From positions 1-12,245 of the forward strand of contig CAUEUD010000101.1 of assembly GCA_959020865.1 (NCBI GenBank): DNA of 12,245 nucleotides. The letters are read 5' to 3'. Positions 7,346 through 12,245 of the stretch are shown piece after piece. A model generated the notes under the pieces. That model had not been told where the DNA came from. It saw only the letters and a list, made by a program, of their open reading frames with translations, and ran no database searches. Made by a program: the position numbers and the translations under genes. The DNA comes from Eubacterium limosum. Its GTDB lineage: Bacteria > Bacillota > Clostridia > Eubacteriales > Eubacteriaceae. Positions within the stretch are counted from its first letter, which is position 1. Each line of letters starts with the position of its first letter.

Positions 7346-8458
7346 ATGAAAAAAGCAATTGGTATTATTTTAAATGTAGACGGCGATAACTCAGATCTCA
7401 ATGAATTGCTCCAGCACCGCAGTATCAGCACGCTGCCCTTTGGCGGCCGTTACCGCATGATCGACTTTACCCTGTCCAACATGGTCAATTCCGGCATTTC
7501 CCATGTCGGTGTCGTTGGCTCTCATAAGTACAGTTCTCTTATCGACCACCTGGGAACAGGAAAGGAATGGTCCTTAAGCCGTAAAACTCAGGACTTGTCT
7601 ATCCTGGCAGGCAGCAGCAGTGTCCGGTTTGGTAATCTCATGAAAATCAACCTTCGCGATTTGTACAATAACCGCGCATTCCTGCAGCACAGCAGCGATG
7701 AAGATGTGGTTATCTCGGCGCCAAATCTGGTGACCAGCTTCAGCTTTAACGCGTCCTATAAAATCCACAAAACAAACAACAGTGATGTCACATTGATTTT
7801 CAAAAAAGTACAGCCAAGCTTTACCTTTGAAAACAACGATGTCTTTTTAGAATTTGATAAATACCGCATTACCAACATCCATTACCAAAAGGAAAAAATG
7901 ACGGACCACTGCTATGCGGATATGATGATCATTAAAAAATCCGTCCTTCTGGATTTAATGGAGCTTGGTGAGCGTACCGGCGAATGGGACTTGATGGATA
8001 TGATCAAGACCAATCTGGACACCCTTCGCGTATACGGCGCGCCGCATACCGGTTATATTAACCGCGTACACGACCTGGCCAAATATTACGAAGCCAATAT
8101 GGATCTTCTGGAATTCGACATCATGAAAGAGCTTTTCCTGAGCGAAAACTCCATCCATACCAAAATCAAGGACAACCACCCGACCCTTTATCAAAATGAG
8201 GCCGTGGTGCGTAATTCCATCGTCGGCAGCGGCTGCGAGGTTGAGGGGAAAATTTACCACAGTGTTCTCTTCCGTGACAGCAAAATCGGCTATGGCAGCG
8301 AAATTTCCAACAGCATTATCATGCAGAAGGCCGAAATAGGAAATAACGTTAAACTGAACTACGTTATTTTCGATAAAGACGTTAAGATTCGTGATAACGC
8401 ATCACTGGTCGGAACAAAGGATAACCCGATTGTATTAAGTAAAGGAATGGTTATATAA
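7346..8458 (+). CDS. glgD: GlgD, non-catalytic/regulatory subunit of ADP-glucose pyrophosphorylase
   Basis: The 370-residue protein is a paralogue of GlgC with the same fold but degenerate active-site motifs, as is normal for GlgD. The glycine-rich loop is replaced by ILNVDGDNSDLN (9-20). The SGDH motif with the catalytic Asp is SAPN at 124-127, and the FQEKP block is not recognisable. The structural blocks PFGGRYRMIDFTLSN (31-45) and VHDLAKYYEANMDLL remain, as does the C-terminal left-handed beta-helix. In characterised Firmicutes GlgD forms a heterotetramer with GlgC and raises activity or changes effector response; that role is assigned here by homology and position. The ATG follows AGGAGGTG (7331-7338) by 7 nt, the best ribosome binding site of the operon, and this site overlaps the glgC stop codon. 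Immediate adjacency to glgC supports balanced subunit production. Confidence 0.93.
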   Translation: MKKAIGIILNVDGDNSDLNELLQHRSISTLPFGGRYRMIDFTLSNMVNSGISHVGVVGSHKYSSLIDHLGTGKEWSLSRKTQDLSILAGSSSVRFGNLMKINLRDLYNNRAFLQHSSDEDVVISAPNLVTSFSFNASYKIHKTNNSDVTLIFKKVQPSFTFENNDVFLEFDKYRITNIHYQKEKMTDHCYADMMIIKKSVLLDLMELGERTGEWDLMDMIKTNLDTLRVYGAPHTGYINRVHDLAKYYEANMDLLEFDIMKELFLSENSIHTKIKDNHPTLYQNEAVVRNSIVGSGCEVEGKIYHSVLFRDSKIGYGSEISNSIIMQKAEIGNNVKLNYVIFDKDVKIRDNASLVGTKDNPIVLSKGMVI

Positions 8459-8460
8459 CA

Positions 8461-9894
8461 ATGGATAAATTAAAAATCTTGTTTGCCGCTACCGAGGCTT
8501 ATCCCTTTGCCAAAAGCGGCGGCTTAGGTGATGTGATCGGCTCATTGCCGAAGGCCTTTCCAAAGGATCAAACCGACATCCGCGTTATTCTTCCGAAATA
8601 CGCCTGTATTCCAGAAGAATATAAAAAAGATTTTAAGCTTATTGACATCTTCTACGTCAAGGTTGGTCTGAGCGACCAGTATGTGGGTATACAGCAATAT
8701 GAAATGGACGGCGTCATCTACTATTTCCTTGACAATGAATATTATTTTAACCGACCGAACCTGTATGGCTATTATGATGACGGTGAACGCTTTGTTTATT
8801 TCTGCCGCGCAGTGCTCGAGTCCATCCCCTACATTGATTTCTATCCGGATGTACTCCACTGCCATGACTGGCAGACAGCCCTGATTCCGTTCCTGCTCAA
8901 GGAACAGTATCAGTGGCATTACCTGAACACCAAAGCCGTCTTTACCATCCACAATATGAAATACCAGGGCCTCTATGGTTTTGATGACCTTAAAGGCGTC
9001 TTGAATCTGGATTATTTTCCGGCTGCCATGGAGTTCTACCGAAAATTAAACTTGATGAAGGGTGCGCTTTACACCTCCGATCTGGTAACCACGGTCAGCC
9101 CAACTTACGCCGAGGAACTGAAAGACCCATACTATGGCGAAGGTCTTGATGGCGTGATGCGTGATATCAGTTACAAAACCGTGGGCATTCTAAACGGAAT
9201 TGACGAAACAGTCTATAACCCTCAGACTGACCCAGCACTCTTTGTACCTTACACACGTTCATACAAAAAGAAAACAGAAAACAAGACAGCGCTTCAGGAT
9301 TATCTCGGGCTTCCGGTTAATCCAAAGGTTCCGATGATTTCCATGATCACACGTCTGGTTGAGCAAAAAGGACTTGATCTCGTGGCTGCTGTCATTCATG
9401 AGATTCTTCAGATGAACATCCAAATGGTTGTTCTTGGCACTGGAGACGCCCAGTATGAAAACATGCTGCGAGAGGTTGCCTACACCTATCCGGATAAAAT
9501 GATTACTATTATTGACTTTAATGAAGACCTTTCGCGAAAAATATACGCTGCCAGTGATATGTTCCTGATGCCTTCAAAATTTGAGCCCTGCGGTTTGTCA
9601 CAGATGATCGCCATGCGCTACGGCACCGTCCCCGTTGTTCGGGAAACAGGCGGCCTAAAGGACACCGTCCACTATTTTGACAAAGAAACAAAAGAGGGCA
9701 ATGGCTTTAGTTTTGCCACCTACAACGCACATGACATGCTCTTTACACTTCAGCGGGCTGTCGGCCTGTACTATGACGAGCCTGAACTGTGGAAGACCCT
9801 CATGACCAACGCATCAAAATCAAATTTCGACTGGAAAATTTCCGCCGAAACCTATTTATACTACTATAAGAAAGTAACAGGTAAATTATCATAA
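8461..9894 (+). CDS. glgA: Glycogen synthase (ADP-glucose dependent)
   Basis: This GT5 glycosyltransferase moves glucose from ADP-glucose to the non-reducing end of an alpha-1,4-glucan. The 477 residues match the E. coli length. Visible motifs are KSGGLGDV at 18-25 (the KTGGL-type ADP-glucose motif with Ser for Thr), CHDWQTALIPFLL (134-146), TIHNMKYQG (162-170), NGID (245-248), SMITRLVEQKGLDL (294-307, Arg298 and Lys303 aligning with E. coli Arg300 and Lys305) and FEPCGLSQMIAMRYGT (374-389, Glu375 aligning with catalytic Glu377), then VRETGGLKDTV. The active site therefore looks intact. The ATG comes 2 nt after the glgD stop. The nearest purine-rich site, AAAGGA at 8441-8446, is 14 nt away, so re-initiation by ribosomes finishing glgD probably matters. 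The stop shares one base with the next ATG (TAATG). Confidence 0.96.
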   Translation: MDKLKILFAATEAYPFAKSGGLGDVIGSLPKAFPKDQTDIRVILPKYACIPEEYKKDFKLIDIFYVKVGLSDQYVGIQQYEMDGVIYYFLDNEYYFNRPNLYGYYDDGERFVYFCRAVLESIPYIDFYPDVLHCHDWQTALIPFLLKEQYQWHYLNTKAVFTIHNMKYQGLYGFDDLKGVLNLDYFPAAMEFYRKLNLMKGALYTSDLVTTVSPTYAEELKDPYYGEGLDGVMRDISYKTVGILNGIDETVYNPQTDPALFVPYTRSYKKKTENKTALQDYLGLPVNPKVPMISMITRLVEQKGLDLVAAVIHEILQMNIQMVVLGTGDAQYENMLREVAYTYPDKMITIIDFNEDLSRKIYAASDMFLMPSKFEPCGLSQMIAMRYGTVPVVRETGGLKDTVHYFDKETKEGNGFSFATYNAHDMLFTLQRAVGLYYDEPELWKTLMTNASKSNFDWKISAETYLYYYKKVTGKLS

Positions 9895-11831
9895 TGAATT
9901 TTAGACACAATTCCTGGGATTTAAGATTTAAGGAGCCTTTCGGAGCACTTCCGGCAGGCTCCCAGGTTACGATTCGTGTTTCTACCACACACGCTGTAAA
10001 TGTTAAATTAAGGACATTCTACAATTCAATCGAACACTTTTACGCTATGGTACCATCGAAATTCCCTGACATGATGGAGTATACACTCACATTACCCGAT
10101 CAGCCAGGTGTTTTATGGTACGATTTTTGTTATGAGCACGAAGGCCGCAGTTACTGCTACGGCACACAAAATGATACCTTGGGCGGCGAGGGGCAGATTT
10201 ACGAAGCCTTTCCACCGTCCTATCAGATTACACTCTACGATAAAGTCCGTGAAATGCCCGCATGGTACACTGAGGGGATCATGTATCAAATTTTTCCTGA
10301 CCGCTTTAACAAAGGCGAAAAGAAAACCTTCGAGCCCCAATATAAAAAGCAGTCGCTTATTCATGGTAACTGGGGAGACAGTCCCCATTATTTTCGCGAT
10401 GGTCAGGGAAATATTGAGTACTGGGATTTCTTTGGCGGCACCCTTCAGGGAATCATTGAAAAGCTTGATTATTTAAAAGAACTGAATATTACAATCTTAT
10501 ATCTCAATCCCATTTTTGAATCCAGCAGCAACCACAAGTATGATACCGCAAATTATCTCCATATTGCCCCGGAATTCGGCAACACAGAACTTTTTGAGCA
10601 ACTATGTGCAGAGGCAAAAAAGCGCGGCATACGCGTCATTTTAGATGGTGTATTCAGCCACACCGGAGACGACAGCATTTACTTTAACAAATACGGAAAT
10701 TATCCCGGATTGGGAGCTTATCAGTCAAAGGATTCTCCTTTTTATTCCTGGTACCGCTTTGACGATTATCCAAACGAATACGAATGCTGGTGGGGTGTTA
10801 AGTCAATGCCCAACGTTGAAGAATTAATGCCTGAATACAAGGATTTTATTTTTGAAAATGAAAATTCAGTGATTCGAAGATGGCTGAAAGCCGGTGCTTC
10901 AGGATGGCGGCTGGACGTTGCCGATGAACTCCCGGATGAATTCATCGAAGGGATAAAAACCGCCATGTTACAGGAAAAAGAGGACGCTGTCCTCATTGGC
11001 GAGGTCTGGGAGGATGCCTCCAGAAAAGTGGCCTACGGCATTTTACGCCGGTATTTTTATGGTCATGAGCTGGACGCAGTCATGAATTATCCCTTCCGCG
11101 ACGCACTCATTAATTTTATGATGGGCTATAAAGGCTCCCGGGAAACCGCGCGTTTGATGATGTCGCTCTATGAAAACTATCCCAGAGGACAGTTTAAGGG
11201 AAATATGAATCTGATCGGTTCCCATGACCGCATGCGTATCCTGACGATTCTTGGAGAAGCACCCGCGCTTTCTAAAGAAAGTGATAAAGAGCATTACCGG
11301 CTAACCCAGGAACAATACAGTTTGGCCAAAAGCCGCTTAAAAGTTTTAAGCCTGATCCAGCTTACCTTTCCGGGCGTCCCCTGCATCTATTATGGCGACG
11401 AGGCCGGCGTTCAGGGTTATGAAGACCCCTTCAACCGGAGCACATACCCATGGGGCCAGGAAGATACAGAAATTTTAGAATGGTACAAAAAAATAACCGC
11501 CCTGAGGGCAGAGCATAAAGCCTTTCAACGCGGTTCATGGTATCCCCTTCCCTGCAAAGACGACGTTTTTGCCTACGTACGTGACCTCGGGGATGAAAGC
11601 TATCTTTGCCTCTTTAACCGCAACACTGTTAAAAGCCGCTGCTTCAGCCATGGCGCTGTCAAGGACCGAAAAGGTCTTGAGTTGCTCACAAACAATGAGG
11701 AAGACCTGGAACAGATTATTTTAGAGCCTCTGTCCGCAAAGATTTACAAGATTATCGGCGGACGAATTATTTTACATGGCAATGAGTATAAAGAGAAAGG
11801 AATTATTCCTTCTAAATATTTAACCCCTTGA
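9894..11831 (+). CDS. Cytoplasmic GH13 alpha-glucan hydrolase (neopullulanase/cyclomaltodextrinase-like)
   Basis: The 645-residue product is a GH13 alpha-amylase-family enzyme. Residues about 1-105 form a beta-rich N-terminal domain, and the barrel begins near GIMYQIFPDRFNKG (128-141). Region I is DGVFSHTG (251-258). Region II is GWRLDVADE (337-345) with nucleophile Asp341. Region III is IGEVWEDA (368-375) with acid Glu370. Region IV is GSHDRMR (442-448) with Asp445. The block MPNVEE (305-310) stands where neopullulanases carry MPKLN, and HKYDTANY (214-221) is also typical of that group. No signal peptide is present, so it should act on intracellular glycogen or its limit dextrins. As the operon lacks glgX, it may supply the debranching or oligosaccharide-hydrolysing step; that is inference, and alpha-1,6 versus alpha-1,4 specificity cannot be read off. 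The start overlaps the glgA stop (TAATG) with only a weak upstream AGG. About 25 residues extend past the usual domain end AKIYKI. Confidence 0.9.
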   Translation: MNFRHNSWDLRFKEPFGALPAGSQVTIRVSTTHAVNVKLRTFYNSIEHFYAMVPSKFPDMMEYTLTLPDQPGVLWYDFCYEHEGRSYCYGTQNDTLGGEGQIYEAFPPSYQITLYDKVREMPAWYTEGIMYQIFPDRFNKGEKKTFEPQYKKQSLIHGNWGDSPHYFRDGQGNIEYWDFFGGTLQGIIEKLDYLKELNITILYLNPIFESSSNHKYDTANYLHIAPEFGNTELFEQLCAEAKKRGIRVILDGVFSHTGDDSIYFNKYGNYPGLGAYQSKDSPFYSWYRFDDYPNEYECWWGVKSMPNVEELMPEYKDFIFENENSVIRRWLKAGASGWRLDVADELPDEFIEGIKTAMLQEKEDAVLIGEVWEDASRKVAYGILRRYFYGHELDAVMNYPFRDALINFMMGYKGSRETARLMMSLYENYPRGQFKGNMNLIGSHDRMRILTILGEAPALSKESDKEHYRLTQEQYSLAKSRLKVLSLIQLTFPGVPCIYYGDEAGVQGYEDPFNRSTYPWGQEDTEILEWYKKITALRAEHKAFQRGSWYPLPCKDDVFAYVRDLGDESYLCLFNRNTVKSRCFSHGAVKDRKGLELLTNNEEDLEQIILEPLSAKIYKIIGGRIILHGNEYKEKGIIPSKYLTP

Positions 11832-11866
11832 GTGATTGACTCAAGGGGCTTTTTGTTTGTTTTTTT
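11824..11866 (+). terminator. Intrinsic terminator of the glg operon
   Basis: A perfect 10-bp stem, CCCCTTGAGT (11824-11833) with ACTCAAGGGG (11839-11848), encloses the loop GATTG and is followed by C and a long T-rich tract to 11866. The stop codon TGA of the GH13 gene (11829-11831) is part of the left arm, so the hairpin begins inside the coding sequence. Confidence 0.92.
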
Positions 11867-11889
11867 AATGGATGCGGAAACTGTCTCTT

Positions 11890-12011
11890 TTTGCTTGCAT
11901 GGGCATTGTAATATTTCTGGCTCTTGGCGCCGCGTACTTCCGTGTCCTGCGGACACTCCAGTCAGGGGCTGCGCCCCATAAAAAAGAACGTTTCACCAGC
12001 CTATTGCAAGC
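11890..12011. repeat. Tandem repeat unit 1 (about 122 bp), hairpin-rich, noncoding
   Basis: This is the first copy of an imperfect tandem repeat with a period of about 123 bp. From TTTGCTTGCAT it aligns closely with the unit starting at 12012, sharing CTCTTGGCGCCGCGTACT and the long block GTCAGGGGCTGCGCCCCATAAAAAAG. It contains two hairpins: GTGTCC-TGC-GGACAC (11942-11956) and GGGGC-TGC-GCCCC (11965-11977). The left arm TGCAAGC that precedes the later units is absent here, so this copy begins at a truncated edge next to the operon terminator. I see no gene in it. It looks like a REP- or BIME-like intergenic element. Confidence 0.75.
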
Positions 12012-12134
12012 TTTGCTTGCATGCGTATTGTAACATTTCCAGCTCTTGGCGCCGCGTACTCCGGTGTCCTGCGCGGATACCTTCGTCAGGGGCTGCGCCC
12101 CATAAAAAAGGATGGTCACCGGCCCTTTGCAAGC
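12012..12134. repeat. Tandem repeat unit 2 (about 123 bp), hairpin-rich, noncoding
   Basis: This second copy repeats the same order of elements: GCTTGCATG, CTCTTGGCGCCGCGTACT, GTGTCCTGCG and GTCAGGGGCTGCGCCCCATAAAAAAG. The first hairpin is GGTGTCC-TGCGC-GGATACC (12063-12081), longer than in unit 1 but still paired with one G-T wobble. The second, GGGGC-TGC-GCCCC (12089-12101), is identical. A hairpin TGCAAGC-TTT-GCTTGCA spans the unit 1/unit 2 junction near 12005-12021, and the same 17 bases recur at 12128-12144, where a third unit begins and breaks off after about 15 bases. Confidence 0.75.
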
Positions 12135-12168
12135 TTTGCTTGCACGGGCCGCTCATCATCCTTTTTTT
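12104..12168. terminator. Large A/T-flanked hairpin, probable bidirectional terminator
   Basis: The arms AAAAAAGGATG (12104-12114) and CATCCTTTTTT (12157-12167) pair. Inside them GGCCC (12121-12125) pairs with GGGCC (12146-12150), and TGCAAGC (12128-12134) pairs with GCTTGCA (12138-12144) around a TTT loop; a few mismatches lie between these blocks. Read on the minus strand it follows the 5S rRNA end by about 28 nt and ends in a T run, so it probably terminates the rRNA operon. On the plus strand it also ends in seven T residues, as a back-up for the glg operon. Its left half is the end of repeat unit 2. Confidence 0.75.
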
Positions 12169-12195
12169 GCGCGGCTTTAGTCTTAAATGTAAAAA

Positions 12196-12245
12196 GACCC
12201 CGCGATGTCCTATCCTCCCAGGCAGTTGCCCACCAAGTACTTTCA
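12196..12245 (-). rRNA. rrf: 5S ribosomal RNA, 3' part, cut by the window end
   Basis: The reverse complement begins TGAAAGTACTTGGTGGGCAA, continues CTGCCTGGGAGGATAGGACA and ends near TCGCGGGGTC. The TACTTGG, CTGGGAG and TAGGAC blocks are those of the 3' half of bacterial 5S rRNA, and the final bases are where helix I closes. About 50 of some 115-120 nt are inside the window. The exact 3' end is estimated from the sequence. The orientation means that an rRNA operon, whose 16S and 23S genes should lie beyond the window, converges on the glycogen operon. Confidence 0.85.

Noticed and set aside
8542..8952. Minus-strand open frame of 136 codons inside glgA
   Set aside because: It lies wholly opposite a strongly conserved part of glycogen synthase and shows no recognisable domain. 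It is a shadow frame.
11865..12119. Minus-strand open frame of 84 codons through the tandem repeat
   Set aside because: The two repeat units are read in different frames and give unrelated peptide segments, so no protein sequence is conserved between copies. The hairpins point to a noncoding element.
11890..12150. CRISPR array or attachment site
   Set aside because: The repeated unit is about 123 bp with no unique spacers, there are only about two copies, no cas genes are present, and no integrase or tRNA gene is nearby.
11890..12150. Insertion sequence remnant
   Set aside because: No transposase coding remnant is visible and no pair of terminal inverted repeats flanks the region. The inverted repeats are short internal hairpins repeated in tandem.

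Overview
The window is dominated by a complete, forward-strand glycogen metabolism operon in the order glgB-glgP-glgC-glgD-glgA-GH13, running from about 1.6 kb to 11.8 kb. The paired GlgC/GlgD pyrophosphorylase subunits, AGGAGG-type ribosome binding sites, moderate GC content and AT-rich promoter region point to a member of the Bacillota, most likely Clostridia. A Eubacterium/Acetobacterium-like acetogen is a plausible guess, but the sequence alone does not prove it.

Layout. Positions 1-1562 hold two tandem membrane proteins of the YihY/BrkB (UPF0761) family, the first cut by the window start. Positions 1563-1727 are a very AT-rich intergenic region with a good extended -10 promoter, an overlapping LacI-type palindrome, a 10-bp direct repeat and a second possible -10. 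From 1728 to 11831 six genes follow with almost no gaps: branching enzyme, glycogen phosphorylase, ADP-glucose pyrophosphorylase, its GlgD partner, glycogen synthase and a cytoplasmic GH13 enzyme. Two junctions overlap (ATGA and TAATG), another leaves two bases, and there is one strong intrinsic terminator whose stem contains the final stop codon. Positions 11867-12195 carry no credible gene. They hold about two copies of a roughly 123-bp tandem repeat full of small hairpins, then a 64-nt A/T-flanked hairpin that can serve as a bidirectional terminator. The last 50 bases are the 3' part of a 5S rRNA on the minus strand, so an rRNA operon converges on the glycogen operon.

How it works together. 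GlgC (with GlgD) makes ADP-glucose, GlgA extends the alpha-1,4 chain, GlgB adds alpha-1,6 branches, GlgP releases glucose-1-phosphate, and the terminal GH13 enzyme probably trims branches or limit oligosaccharides in place of GlgX. Synthesis and breakdown are therefore produced from one transcript, so flux control probably lies in promoter regulation and enzyme allostery.

I did not find a clearly new system. The least ordinary items are a lysine/alanine-rich, histone H1-like tail on GlgB, the structured tandem repeat between the two convergent operons, and the promoter architecture upstream of glgB.
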